From NCBI GenBank assembly GCA_028564675.1, contig JAOVVO010000004.1:372001-436000 (forward strand): 64,000 bases of DNA. Reading direction: 5' to 3'. Positions 37,281-52,219 of this stretch are shown here, piece by piece (position 1 is the stretch's first letter; every line of letters begins with the position of its first letter). The notes beneath the pieces are model-generated. The model saw nothing but the letters and a program-made list of their open reading frames with translations. It had not been told where the DNA came from and did not search any database. This stretch comes from Onchocerca lupi (taxonomy: Eukaryota; Nematoda; Chromadorea; Rhabditida; Onchocercidae). The translations under genes and the position numbers were made by a program.

Positions 37281-40200
37281 AGAAGGTTGCTGTCGAGTTA
37301 ATCGAGAATATGGACATCAGACAAGAGGAAAGAAAGTGCAGGGAAAGTGGTATGAAGAGGAGAGGTCGATGTACCCATAGAGAGAGCAGAGATCGGTTGG
37401 AAGGGAAAAAGATGTAATGGAGAAGGACTGAAATGAAATATCCCTGCGGAATGAGGGAATAAACGAAATGAACATAAATCACTTGAATGATTGGTTGACA
37501 GGATGGTTGAGGGTAGCAGTGTACGGTTGCTTTCGTGATAATAGGATGGGATTGGATGGAAAGGGAGGGGAAGGAGGGAAGGCAGACGCGGACATTTACT
37601 AAATCCCTTCAAAGGAAGGAGACTCTATCATCTTCGTACAAGTCTTGTCTCGAAAAAAAACCTTTTCTTGGGAATGAAGAGCTTTTCTGTGTATTATTTC
37701 TCTAGAAAAGCCAAGCGTTTTAAAATTCAAAGAATTATACACAATATGAGCAATCTAAAATGCCATATCAATTTATCACTTAATCATTACTGATAATTTA
37801 TCTAATAGCTGTTGGCTGACGATAGACATGTCCTTAATCATTTGGCTTGTCAATAATCTGCTCAAAACTGCCGGTCATCTCATCGAGAATGAAATTGCTT
37901 TGAAAAATGAAAAAGAAACATTTACGAAGATGGATACGCTCAAGCACGATTACATCGAATCGAAGCACTCGATAGCCTGCTCGTCTATATGAATGTCAAG
38001 ATAAACAAAATTGGTACCTGTCGCTTTTCGCAACGAAATCTTCCAATACAATTATGATTTATGCAGTACCTGTAAATTAGATTTGTAAAAACTATTTCTA
38101 GTTGGAACCAAACAAACCAAGCAAATTAAACAAGGGATAATGTCCTCACACTTCAAATTTTCCAAAATTTTCATTTAAAATATTTCGCATATTTCAAAGA
38201 ATATGTTAAGCGACCATAAAAAATGCTTCGTCACATCATCATTTATTATAATTTGGTCTTACAAATCAAAAGAAGTCTCTAATTAAAATAAATCTTTAGC
38301 GCATATCATATCTGCTTCTTTTAAATTCCATAAAATATTAATTTATTGTATTGATGGATAATTTTTAGCATGCCATCTCTCAATATTTTTTAGTTTTTTG
38401 AACTCAAAGATTTGATTTTCACGATCTACGCTAGTAATTAAAAAGTCGAATTTTACACTATATCAACATCATTGACTTCATCTTTATCTAAATATTCCTC
38501 ATTCAGGATATTATTCACAGAATCCAACGAAGGATTTGAAAGATTAGGATAACTTCAACAAAGTTCTTGTATCATCAATCCATCAACATAGTTGTGAACA
38601 ATCGTTAAGTCTCCACTCTCTCCTACTCGATTTTGCATGTAAATTCAAAAATAATTTAATATTGTGAACATAACTATATTTAAGTCAGTAGCTAATTAAA
38701 AATACAATATCTAAAAACTATACAACTCTGTACACGCAATTTTGAATATTATGCGAATTACAAAAAGAGGCGACATTTAAGATACACATCAAATGTAATA
38801 GGCAAATATGACGTATTAATAAAATTTTGTTGAATATAACTTCATCATATCTTCCGAAATAATTATTAATAATTGATTCGTTTTGAATAATATGATTGAT
38901 AATCATTTATTATAATTATTCTTCTCCAAGGATCTATTTTTTCATATTTATTCTCCCATTTCTTGGTCTTACGATTTAACTTCATCACTAAATTTCTAAT
39001 CGATTTGAACATCTGTCTTACACTTCAAATAAAAATTTACGAGTTCTTGAATACTGCTGATAATTATATCTCAAATCTCTTTTTTCTTGGGCTAAAAAGA
39101 AGCAATAAAAAGCCTGGGAAGAAAATAAATGATGAGCGGGCCATGGAAAGGGCATGTAGGCAAAACTAAAAGTATCGAAGCAAAAGAAGATAGATGAATT
39201 GAAAAAGGTAAAGAGTTTGTATGACTGTACACTCTTGCGATTGCATCTCAGTAATATCGAACTCAAAAAGTTGGAATGATAGAGAGCCGTGATGGAATCG
39301 GACGATGTGGATTCATTGATCGCCGTAAAAAGGTCAACAAGTTCACAAGTTTTTAACGACTACTGTTTAAGTTTCAAAGGGAATAGAAAAAAGGGACAGA
39401 AATTGCTGAAAATGTGGCGACAATCAATCGGTCTGGGTATAATCAATTATTGCTGTCTGTTTCCGCAACGCCTTGTCTCGTTCACACCCACATATTTGCC
39501 CTTTTGCTCATCTTCGTTGAATATTAAAAAACGAGAAAAGGAGAAAAATGACTTTTGAGTCTAAGAGCAAAATCTATCAGTGATAATACTGAAATAAGAT
39601 GATCCCCTTGGAATTTTAAATAAACGATAAATAATTCTTCTTGTCAAAGGTCAAACATAGTTTATCATTCTGTTTTAGTCTTTTCATCTATCGGTAACAA
39701 CTAATCAGGAAACTCATCAATATTTAACGTAATCGATCGCTAACAATTATTTCTTAACTGATACAATGAAAGAAAAGTTTGTGTTAAAAATATTTCCAAG
39801 TAGAAATATGCATGTTTTTTTGGATGATCATTGAACTGGCACAGAATCATTCATATTCGCGCAGTCAAATAGATTGATAAATTATCAGAACGCACAAAGC
39901 CCTAAATTTCGTTTTTTTATATTTCATTTTCTCCCCCATATTTCATTTTTTTTCCCTTCTACTTATAGCCTAAATACCGAATTTCATCCTAAATAACAAT
40001 CTAACTTACAAACTTTTTTGTAACTTACAAACTTACAAACTACAGCAAACAATTCATCATTTCAATTTTAAATTTCAAAAAAGATTACTTTGTTGATGAA
40101 CCCATCGTTACTTTATGCATGACGAATTGAAATCTTTTGATTAAGAATGTATCCGACCAAATTGTTAACTGAAAAATAAACTTTAGTAAGTTACATTTTG

Positions 40201-42400
40201 AAAGTCAATAGATGGTTCGCATTCAGATCTCGCATCTTACATTATCTATTATTAAAAATTTATTAAAAAAATCTCTCTATAGCATTCGATTTATTATCTG
40301 GAAAGCTTTTACAATCGTCAAGATCTACTTTGTCCAAAGACTCAATTCCAATTTACTATAAATTATTCTTTCAAAAACTTCTTAGATGTTCCATCAATCA
40401 ATTTAATGTCAAGCTCCCATCAGTTTCCAGTTCCTTGAATATTAGTATTTGGTTCGAGATTTATAGTTTTCTATACGAAGTTTTAAAAAATCCTATTATG
40501 ACTCATTATTGCACTGATGAAAAAAGAAAACTCTATGAAGCCTTTAACCAACCATTGTTTTGGCCCTCATACTGTAGACAGCCTCAACTTCATTTCGAAA
40601 ACTAATTAGATCATTGATTCTGCAAATTTTTCTCTATCATTGGACCAAAACTTGCCGCTGTCTGCAAGAAATCTGATTTCAGTGAAAACTTGGATTATCT
40701 TTTAAAACCAATTAATTGTAATATCTGAATTGTAATCTTTGAAATTATAGTGAAAAAAATACATAGAAAAATGTATAAAAAGTATTCCCATTGCTTTCCT
40801 CCGAACAATCATACTTTCCAAAAAGAAGTGACAATTTCTTCCATTTATAAACTTTCTATTCAGATTCCATTTCTCAGCATTTATACATTTCACTTCGAAC
40901 AAGGTTGCTCTCTTCTCTGCTATAAACGGAATAATCTTTGATAATAATTAAAGGGCTGCCAATGTCAAGATCCAAGAAGAAGAATTTTTTGCTGCCAACA
41001 TATTTCAGTGCATAAACGATGCTGGAAATTGTTGTATTTTATGTTAGCAACAACAGATAAGAGAGTTGATAAAAAAGCGATATGAAAAAATTAGAATTCA
41101 TTTTAGCGAATTTTGTCAAAAAAAAAAAAAAATTCAAATAACTATAACGAAATAAAATACTAAAGAATTCTTCGAAATATTCAATGCACTTATTGCAAAG
41201 TAATCGCAGAAAGAGTTGCAAGCCGTTTTGGAAATCATGAAAAAAGTCGCTTATTTAAATGCAGCAATTTGCATTCTCTTGTTAGCTTTCTTTTATTATT
41301 TAGATAATGTAAAGATGAAACTATATTATCTAATTTGCTGACCTTTTTGGAATGGCCCAATATAATGAGTTACATTTTTTGTCATTTTGTCAAGTATTTT
41401 ATGTCATACTACGTAGTACAAAAATGTTTTCCCACATCTCAAACTATATTTCATTCTGAAACTGAGTTCAGTGATTGCTATATCACTCAAAATTCCTGCA
41501 AACGATTTAATGACACTGTTTGATATCGGATCTTATCAGGAAATAGTTTATAATAGCTAATGATAATCGACCTCTGAACAATATATGACAGGATTATACC
41601 ACTAACTGCTCTATGATGAGTAAATACTACTTTAGCAAGTTTTATAAAAAGTAGTTGCATTTGGGGAATGTTAGCGAAGTTCTCGCTCATTTCTTCGAGC
41701 ATGTTTATCTTTGGTTGGAAATCAGAGAATGGTCAGAGTGATGAATGGACTTCTTGATATGTACTGTACAATACTAATTTATATAAATATTAAGTGATAT
41801 TATCAGAAATCTTTTACTGATTCCATTTATATCAGGAGTAACAGAAAATTACATTTGGCTATAATCCTTTAAAAGTCCACGCAGTAGTATTTGAGTGATA
41901 CCAATGGACTTTCGACAAGTCAAGCAAAATATGAATTCAGTGAATATTACTGTATCTTTTTTTGAAAGAAAGTTTCGAAAGAAAATTATAGAACTTTGAC
42001 ACCTGTCAAAATAGTATGACGGTTAATGTTTGATGCTGGAACAAAAGAGCTGATATAGAGGAGAGTGCTTTGTACGACTATTAGAAAAGAAACTTTTATT
42101 GAATAAAAAATGAAACTGTCATTGAAAAATGGACTGAGTAATATTAATGCGACGAAATAATAGAAATAAGAACCACTTAGTTTTCGTGTAAATATTATAT
42201 GATATAATCCTTGGAAGATTCAGCTTATCATCAAATATCACGTACTATCATCGCTTACCATTACGTGAGTAGGTATGTAGATGTGTCTAAAACGTTTTTC
42301 TGTATATGAATTAGTCTCCAGAATGCATTGCATAGAGAAAGAAAATTATATTTATTCATGATGTTTGAATTTAATGTTAGATCGATTTGATAGCAAAAGA
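37281..42400. other. Intergenic, one frameshifted coding-like segment
   Basis: Purine-rich to about 37.6 kb, then AT-rich. The segment 39052-39279 on the plus strand looks like coding DNA with a frame change (see findings). Other open frames are low-complexity. A TTACAAACT motif is repeated three times at 40007-40037. Confidence 0.4.
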
Positions 42401-43600
42401 TGAATTAAGAAAAGTCAGCGTGCACTTTACGAGTTTCAGCAAATTCAGCAAGTGTCTTATGGGAGATAACGAAAAACTGATAATGATGATGAGAAGAATA
42501 ATAGTGACAAGGATAACATAATTGTGACAATGATGAGATGAATGATAAGACGTCCTCAAGTCTTGTCCGAAGCATTCCCTTCGAACGTTTCATCTCATCG
42601 TTTCAGGAAGAAGTAAATGAACCAGTTCGCTTAGCTCATCACTTAACATACATGTGTACTTACGTGCGTGCGTGCTGCGTGCGTGCGTGCGTGCGACATG
42701 TCCGTAGCAAGTGGAGGAAACACCGTTATGAACGATGCGCTCATTGCATTTGCATTCTCTTGCTATTCCAAACGCATTTATATAGCCGCGACACTCAGCG
42801 CGAAGAATATGAGCTCCAGTGCATGCATAAAAACTACGGTGGCGCGCTCATAAGTGCCGTCCCCCTCAATTTCCTCTCTGCTTCCTCCCTCTTTCTCCAT
42901 CGCGACACACTCTCTCTCCGATTACTCTCAATCTTGCAATCAACATACATAGAGATGATAGGAAGTATTGGCTGAATGGACGGTGTCACTGTGCACACAA
43001 ACCCTTGGGAGATAGGGATTGCTTGTACACTTTTTTTATACAACCTTTGTTATACAGCAAAGAGAGAAAGTAAATGGATGGATGGATGGATGGATGAATG
43101 GATAGGAATGGCGGCCCCCCAGACTTCATAGTGCCGGGGGGCCGCACGGCATCGGATGGCTCGCAGACGAAAAACACACATAGAATTGTGCAGAAATTTT
43201 TTCGTTCAAGTGCTATCTGCTTCGTTCTCCTATGAAGTACACATTCTTAGCATGCACTTCCTGCACTCCCGACATGCACCTATGTTGGTGGAAGAGGAGA
43301 TGAAACAGCCATCGCCTAATGCTTGATTCAAAATTGAACTTTTCAATTTGCTAGCCGTTCGTTCCATCGTCCGTCTAGTCTAGATAGATGTCAATCATAC
43401 TGTGGTTCATTTAGCACTTCTGTGCATTGCTACTGCTCTGAACTCTCCCATTGATTGCATCTTTCTTGCATAATCACGTGCAGCAGACAGACTCTGCAAG
43501 TCCAGGGACCGGACTGATTCCTGCAATGCAATAAATCCTGCACATCATCAACCATCTCGAGACTGATCTCCACTTCTTCCCAATTCTCTTGCGCTACGAT
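42401..43600. other. GC-rich island with simple repeats and a strong hairpin
   Basis: GC content is visibly higher than on either side. It holds a GTGC/CGTG simple repeat at 42664-42695, a GGAT tetranucleotide run at about 43076-43100 and a perfect 10-bp GC-only inverted repeat at 43111-43145. Open frames exist on both strands but none is convincing as a gene. It may be a promoter or enhancer region of a gene outside the view. Confidence 0.45.
43111..43145. repeat. Perfect GC-only inverted repeat, 10-bp arms, 15-base loop
   Basis: GCGGCCCCCC at 43111-43120 pairs exactly with GGGGGGCCGC at 43136-43145 around the loop AGACTTCATAGTGCC. Very stable for a genome this AT-rich. Confidence 0.9.
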
Positions 43601-46600
43601 CATAAGATTTGCACTTTGATGTTTACTCTTTTCCTCTCATCTTATTCTTTCAGCTTTATTTCTATTATCAATGCCCCAAATAGTTCCAAATCTGAAATTT
43701 TAACGAACAAAAAATTGATTTACGATTTACAGATGCCAGTCTTCAGTAAGTATCATTTTCTAAAACCCTTGATTACTATATCTAATCTGGCAGCTAAGAA
43801 GAGCATTCAGAAAATGTGATATTTCGTTTGATCCAATGTCGTAGAAAAGCAAGAAGTGAGCCAAAAAGGTGTCTTTTGGCTATGGCCATATTTGTTATTT
43901 ACTTGATCTAAAGTAATCATATGAGTCAAATTGTGTTAATAATTATCGAAATAGTATTGCTTGTAATCATCTTTGTTAATGTCGTTTAATGCTTCTTGTA
44001 CGGCAAAATGTTTCATATCATCTGAATTTCATAGTTCACAGAAATAGTGAAATCTAAGTTTATCGTGAGACCTATAAAGGGAGTTATGTATCCTTATCCA
44101 ACACTAATATCCCAAAACAAATAGTGAATTATCCGAGAAATCTTGAATAATGTATTGTCATACTGTACAACATGTAAGTATTATATGTCATTTGAAATAC
44201 TTTTAACGATCGAAAACTGTCCAAAATCTGATTTCCATAAAGCATTATCATATTTCATAGTTCATCTTTGCAAAATGTTCTGAATCTCTTTGTTTACACT
44301 GTCTCTGCAAGAAGAATACATCTTTGACTCAAATGTACAAAAATATTCGTCAAAGCAATTTGTGAAAGTTTGACTTAAGATCATTACATTCATTCTCAAT
44401 TGATACGTATCAGGCATTCTGTCTCAATGAGAAAGAAATCGTCAAAAAAAGGATGAAAAATGACAATTATCATTGTCGATCATCACGAAAAAGCTACTAT
44501 CATGCTTTCACAAGCCATCTCGCATAACAAACTGATTTGCAACTTGCTGAATTAATGCATTCGAGCCAAGAACAAGCTCAAACTGAGTTAGTTTTTAAAT
44601 GATGCAGCACCAATGAACAAATCGTTTGCGATCATAGATATGTTGTATAACAATTTAGCAATTTATTTAATAATTTAAAAGTAACCTAATAGTTCTCTAT
44701 TTTATGACGGTTTCATTTCAAATTCATTCCAGAACTTTTTTTCGACTTGTGATCATTATATTTCTCTTCATTTGATAAATTCATATAGATAGAGAGAAGA
44801 TGACGTTAAACAAACATTCTTTCGCTTTTGATTTATAAAGTCTATCATTTCTCTTTTCTTCTTTTTTTTTTTTTTTTTTTTTTGAATTATATCGATTTCT
44901 CGAAACGATATTCTCCTCTACCTACATAATAACGAAATATTCCACATAATAACAAAATATTCAGTAATTATCAAGTAATGCACGTTTGCCAATGTTTTTG
45001 ACTCTTTCATACTTTCATACATATGTTTTTGTGAGAGATTCTGATGAAAATTTCAATCTGAAAAGTTTAAAATGTAAAATAAAAGATGAATGAAGTCTAC
45101 ATTTCATAAACTAATACAGGAATTATGCAGAAACTGAAAACATAAAGTTTAGTAAAAGAAAATCATTTGACTCTTTCTTCCAGTACTATTTAATTTGAAA
45201 ATGCATGAAATTTTTCGATTTTTTATGAAATAATGCTGAGTGAGCCAAGCAAATAATAAATTCCAATTCCCAGGCTAGAAGAATGTATATTTCACTGAGA
45301 ATTTTTTACTATGCGAAGCGTGGCCGAACCCAACTAGTCTATATAAATAAAAATGTCAATGCTCGTTTGTTCAAAATCTTAAATCTCCAAAAGTTCCTAA
45401 ACACGCATCTTACCTATATAAAAACACGCGCCTATTCGAAAGCAATGTTATATGGAAATTTCAAATCAATCGATGAAGAAATTGAAACATTGTGTGCAAA
45501 TGAACAACAAACATTTATATTTTCATTTATCTAGATAAGCATTATTCGGTTCCACATCGATCTTATTGTGATTTCATGAAATTCCTGCGAAATAGAAAAA
45601 ATTCAACTTAAAATTATTCTTGCGTTAACTAGATGATATTATTAATAGTTCTAACTTTAAATAATAACGGAACTTGAAAAATATTAACAACTGGATGATG
45701 TTATTGCAGTAACTGTGCAGTTGCTGAAATTACGTAGGCGAAGTCATATTTCGTTACCTGACCATTGCTGCTAAAGTACTGAGCTTTGTCACATATCAAT
45801 TTCATTTGATAAATTTATCGTTTATGTTCAGATTTTTTTAATTCATTGAAATGCATTAATATCATGTATGTATATATTCTTGTGCTGAAAATTCAATTCC
45901 CTTATTTCATGTCAAGTAATTCTTTTTTATAAAAATGATCCAAACCAATAAGACCAGAAAATATTAAAATATCTAAGAACACATTCAGCCACAATCCTTT
46001 AAATCTAATTCGTGTAGCCCTTTACTGAGGAAAGGATAAAATTTATTCCTCCCTTTCCTCGGTATCTTTTTGATTTATATTATGCTTATAATCTTAACTA
46101 TCTCCTAAATTCGGCTTATTTTTGATGGCCAATTAAAAATAAAACACCTCAAATGACTTCGATGAGTAAGACTTACATACTGAAACGATGGTGACACATA
46201 TCACTGGGCACTGAAGACAGCAATATGTTCTAAAATATACAACTTTTTGTGTGAAATAATTAAATTCTTTATTGAAAAACTTTTCAAATGTCTTCTATTA
46301 GAAATTTAAACTTTCTCAAAATTCCAAACTGTTTAAGATATCAGAATTATGCCGTGTGCTGTTTAAAAAAAATTTTTTCGGAGACTTTTTTGTAGAAATT
46401 TAAATTATGAATTTCTTCTATTGAAATTTGATTTTTTCATTTGCTGAATAAAACTATAACGAAGAAATTAAATATTTGAAAATAAACTATATGGAGGACA
46501 AAATCTGAAATATCAACCAACTATTCGAAAGAATTTGATTGATGAATGTATGTAAAAATATAGCCGCATTCTATCGCTTCCTTTTTTGATTTAATTGTAT

Positions 46601-49600
46601 AAAAGAGAAGAAAATAATTGCTCAAGCCAAATTAAATATTTTTCAATTCTTATCAATTGGAGAATGATGATATGGGAATGAATAACAGCAAAACACACAT
46701 CGCATCTCAGCATGAATATTTTTAACTCTAACTCAAACAGATTCCATCTGAACAAAATTTTTCTTGATATTCTGGAACAATTTGAAAGCAATACCATCTC
46801 GAGCCATGCGAAATAAGTTATTATCAGGAGAACAACTTCCAATGTCAATCATCTCACTGTCAAACTTTTTTTTAATCCAATTTCATGAACTGCAAGTAAT
46901 AATTTACACTATTGGTTTATAGAGTTGCAAATTATGCTTTGCTTTGATTTTCTAAAATGCTTTCCTGTCCTTTTTTTGTCAAGTGATGGCACAATCAATA
47001 GAAATGATGTTATTTACTCAAGTTCGGATTACAGAAAAAGGACTTAATGCACTGATTTCAAGTTATTTTTTAGAAATATAAGATTCAAAGTTAAGCAATC
47101 TTTGATCAACAATCTTTCAATAAATGATTTAAAATTCAAAAGAAGCAAATTTAAAAGTGAAATGGATAAAACGGCTGCAATTCTTTTGAGTCCTAACAGT
47201 GCTATTACTTAAATTGATGTACTGATGTTACAAAGCAAAAAATAACTTGATTTTCAAATATTTAAAAAAAGAACTATCGCATATCACTAAGGAAGACAAT
47301 TCAATTGATGTATAGTATTTCTTGTGAGATATAGGTATATATCCATTAATTCAAAAAATCTTTAAAGCATTTTTTGAATCTGTTGTTTTCAGTTCAATCA
47401 ATTAGTCTACTTTATTCAATGTACTATTTCCGCCGAGTGAGAAGAACCGAACAAATTGAATTATTTGGATTACCCAGTGTATCACTTTCTTTCAAAAAAA
47501 AAAGTGACTAACAAAGCAAAAAAATCCTAACAATTCAGTTCTGTTGCTTGTTAAATTCATTGATATGTTAGAGGATGATCCAAACATTTCTGGTATTGAA
47601 TCCCAACATATGGTACTCTTCGCTATTCATTTAAACTTTTCTATAGCTACTAACTGGTAAACAGACATATATAGTTCCCACAAACTTAGCGTATTTCAAA
47701 ATCCCCAATTAATTTATTTCCATCAATAGAGAGAGTGTATAACTCTTCTGAAAACTTGCAATGTCATTATAGTCTAGTTGCAATAATATTCTTTAATTCA
47801 TATATTATTTGAAAATGCTAGAAATTGTTGCTGCAAAATCGCTACTTCAAATAGATATAAAGAAATCGGAACTGTTTTGAGTTTTTTAATTTTTTCTAAT
47901 TCGTCTATAATCAGGAAGCGATTTAGCTATTTTCTTTTAACTATATTCAACCAATAGAGACTTGTTCCATTTCCATCAATGATCACATATAATTTTTATC
48001 TTATATAAAGAATTTTCTTTCCAAGTAACTTTTCTCATTGTTTCAATTTACTTTTGCATTTTGTCATATGATTTGATTCAATTTTGTCGCAAAATTTCGT
48101 GAAGAATATCAATATGAGCAGTTTTTTCGAGAACTAGAAAGTATTTCGGCCAGATGTTTAGAAAACAGAGTAGTTTTGAGAAAAAAACAGCAGTTGTTAT
48201 CTTATACATAGTTGAAACCAAAAGATAGTCATCTTTTGATTCTTAATAATGCATTTTGAATAAATAAAATTGTTGCAAAATGATAATTGTAGTTATTTCT
48301 TTTTCAAAAATATTTTTGTTATCTACAAACTAACTTCAATTCACAAAAAATGCCCCAGTTGAGCATTAAATCAATTCCAAACCCTTAATCCCTCAAAAAA
48401 GCTTGAAATTTATTGGCCCTGAGCATTTGATGACATTGATTGTCTAAGCAGGCATTAAAATCTTTTTCTCTAAATTTAAAAAAAAAATTTGTTAATTCGG
48501 TTCTTTCTGGAGTGAGTAGCAAATAGAAAGAGATTAGATTAATCATAATCTTAGTGTTAAATTGATACAATTAATGATTAAACTAATGCGATTAATGACT
48601 ATATCATTATTAAATTAACATTATTAAATTAATGGGTAGATGAGAGGAGGGCTATTTTGAAATTTTAGTTGATTTCAAGTGAGTATGCACATGTTCATGT
48701 TCCAGTTCGAAAGTGCCAGCCACAGCAGAAGTAATTCCATAACAAAGTATGTTGCCACTGCTGTGGCCCTAATTACTCCGGTGGATGAGAACTTGACATT
48801 TTGCTGGCAGTTGCAAAAAAATATATGTAATAGAAAAATATCACTTGGAATAAATCTAAAACTTGAAATACTTTTCCTTTTCAGTGGAAAAGAAAAAATT
48901 AAATCAATTCTCCAATATATTTGGTAATGTTATTGCGACACGACTATAGCTAAATTATTCATGTTACTGCGAATACTTTCGTCATATTTCAAAGAACAAA
49001 GATGATGGCCTGTTTATCATTCAAAACCTAAATGATCAGATTTTAACTCCCCCCCCCCCCCTAAAAAACAAAAAAAAAAGAAAAATAAAAATGAAATGAA
49101 AAAAATAGCAAAATGTGGACCTATCAAGGAATATGTAAAAGGTAAAAAATGAATTGTCATAATGACAGAAAAGATATATCATATTAATCTATTTCTGCAA
49201 TTCGACAAAACCGCATAACTTTGTGCCACTTTTGTTATACATTTTGCATTCTGATATTGTGCAAATTAAGAAATAGCATTTAGATCCATTAGCACTTGCG
49301 AGAATTCCATTCAAATTTGCTTGTAGCTGAAAGCATTCCGTCAAAAAAAAACCCATCGTGACCCATTTTGGGTGAAAATCACAGATAAAATAATTTCGAA
49401 CTTAGCTCTGTAATTTGGTATGGAAGTGAAAATAAAGTTGAGAAAAAATTGACATTCTAATTAAATGGAAAGAATTCCCTTTTACAGTTCTAAAATGCCA
49501 AATCAATTGAAAAAGAATTCGAAACGATCATCTGACACTTCAGCAATTGGTTTGGTAGTCTATAATGAATTTCAAAGATAAATATGCATATAAGAAAGTA

Positions 49601-52219
49601 ATTACATACTTTTAAACAAAATTCCTACCAAATTTATTTTTGAACGTAATGGAAATCTCAGCATTTTTTTCAGTTCTTATGCTTATCAATGCTATAGCCG
49701 ACCAGCAATGCATCAAAGACAGAAAATCAGATAGCATGATAAAACGATTTAATTTTTGACAATTAATCATGTTTGGAGTAATATCAATGATCGTGTCATG
49801 AATTGCATTTGTCCATAAATAATCATGCATAATTATTAAGTTAAATTTATTGAAATTTTCACATGTCCTTCCTTAGCCATTAAATAATAAATTTGAAATG
49901 AAGTAATTAAATTAAAATGTAATGCAAAGTTAATTATACATTTCTGTACAAAAATGATGCCAGCACTAAGCTCACATAAATTCTTTGATGATGAGTCCAT
50001 TGATAAGCCATTTCATCAATAATGTTGACTACTACTTTGATAAAAAAAAATATAATTTAGAACGCTATCTTTTTCATATTTTAATATATTGAAATATCAC
50101 GAAATTTGCCATAGATTCGTAACTATAAGTAGGACATTCATCAAAGAACACAAAATAAAAATGAGACCTCTAGAAGTTAGAACCATATAGAATTCGTGCT
50201 GCATTAAAGTTAGGTAAATCCAAGTCCTGATTCTTTTTTGAAGCTTTGCACAATTAGAGATTTTTAAATAATCTGACAACATCGTTTGCAGATTTTGAAA
50301 CACTTGGAAAGTCAAAATAAGATCAATTTTTTTTCATCCAAAAACTTTCTTCTTACTTCTGAATAAGAATTGGATGCCATGGAATCACTTCCATTAAATT
50401 CTCATAGTTCTGGCGATTCATGAAAATTTGCAATAAATTTCTGACATATAATGCAAGAAAGACAATCATGTATAGAAAAGAAATCAAGTAATAAGTCAAA
50501 AAAACCTATAAATTTAAGCGCTACGTGAACAATGTCAAGAATAATAGCGAGAATAGATGGAGGGAAGAGAGTTAGCAGGCTTCAGGAATATGGATGAACA
50601 TCCATTACACAACTACCTTTTAAATGCTTTTAGGCTTTGTTGATGTAATATCTTCGGTCAGGAAGTATGAAACTCAAAATAGCTTCACAATTCTATTGCA
50701 TTTGTGTGTAAAGAAAGAAAAAAAAAATGAAAGAAAAGTCTCGAAAAAGGCGATTAGTGAAGGAAATAATTTGTAAGATTCTGAAGTAATCGAACTACTA
50801 CAAAATATGAAATGGAAAAAGAAAGGATGACAAAAACACACTGCACTGTTGTGGGTACTAGTAGTATGTTGTTAAATCAAAAATGTGCCAAAAATGTACT
50901 TTGCTATGCGCAACCTGGCACCGAAATCGAAATTGGGAACATGATAATAGAAAAGAACAGAGAGTGGAACGATGGGTTCGGGAACAATGTAGAAAAAGAG
51001 AATGGGATGAACTTATCGACCCCATAATCCTTCCAGAAGGTACTACTCGCTGATCATATCATATCGAGTACAACAAAATAACATCTACTTCTGTTTCTTT
51101 TTTTATCTCTTTCGGATGTTTCTGAACAAATCTTAAATTCCTCCTACAAACTGCTCTAAAAATTCCAAGTCTCACAATTTCCGAAGATCTAAGTTATTCT
51201 TGCGAAGAAAGTTAGTTTAAGTAGTCAAACTGACAAAGCTCAAACTGAAATCTACATACTATCTTCAGATTGTTGAATAAAAACTTCACTACCAATTTGC
51301 GCTGCTAAAGCCAAATTATTTACATGCATTTGACATAATTAATCCTCAAATTTTTCAGTGAGTTTAATATTCCTAATCACTGCATTAAACTTTGAAATGA
51401 TCACAATATCTTGAAATAAGTGCCCATTCATATGAACAGAAATTCAGTGTCATGTCAGAAGTCTCAAATATGTTTAGAATGTAATCACACGATCTCAAGA
51501 GAATTATGAATAAGATCAATAATGGAAAGCGATGGACATTAATATTCTCGAATTACAAAACTTAATATTTACACTCTATTTTCAAGACATCTTTGACACT
51601 GTTCTTCTTCTCTCAAATATTTCATAAATCCTTTTCTCGATTTAATCTTTTTCTTTTTTTTATTTTATTCTTTTTCCACATTCCAGGCATCTTATCGTTT
51701 GTCATGGATTCATTTTTTTTTCTAATTTTTGACTTTTTCATCTATTTTCTTACTTTCTTAAAATATTCTTTCCATTGTAGTATTTTTTAATTTTCTTTCT
51801 GCACTCTTCTATATTAAACTCCACTTGCATCTTATGATGTGATGACTTTATAAAGTGCAAAGAGAGGACCTAATGGATGGCGGAGATCCTTTGAAAAAAA
51901 TTTTTTCGAAGATTCCTTGACAGCTTATTGTCCTATATAATACAAAAGAGTTTCAAAAATTTATTTTAGGCTCCTTAGTTCACAAAATTCTATTTTTATC
52001 TTTTTGTCCTCCTCACTAATCTACTATATATATAATATCAGAGCAATAAAATCAATAATGCAGTGCCAGTCATGAGTGTTCTACTAAAAATTAATTTTCC
52101 TTATCATTCATCATTCATTTTTAATTTCATCAAATCTCTTCTAGTTTATTATAGAAAAGCAATTATAACTTTTACATGCTCTAAGAACAGCATTTAAAAA
52201 TGAAATAAAAGAGATAACA
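43601..52219. other. Long intergenic region, no convincing gene
   Basis: AT-rich with scattered frames below 90 codons. Candidates looked at without result include minus-strand frames at 46591-46848, 49612-49830 and 50097-50315 and a less biased stretch at 48690-48830 (open on both strands). A Helitron-tail-like repeat lies at 45345-45402 and a run of 13 C at 49049-49061. Confidence 0.4.
45345..45402 (+). repeat. Helitron-associated repeat fragment
   Basis: AAATGTCAATGCTCGTTTGT and the following TCTTAAATCTCCAAAAGTTCC block match 59653-59696 (AAATGTAAATGTTCGTTGT, then CCTAAATCTCTGAAAGTTC), which lies just beyond the Helitron helicase remnant at 59883-60780. Same family, different locus. Confidence 0.5.

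Noticed and set aside
42538..43177. Several open frames of 60-145 codons on both strands in the GC island
   Set aside because: They arise from fewer AT-rich stops and simple repeats; no motif, and frames compete on both strands.
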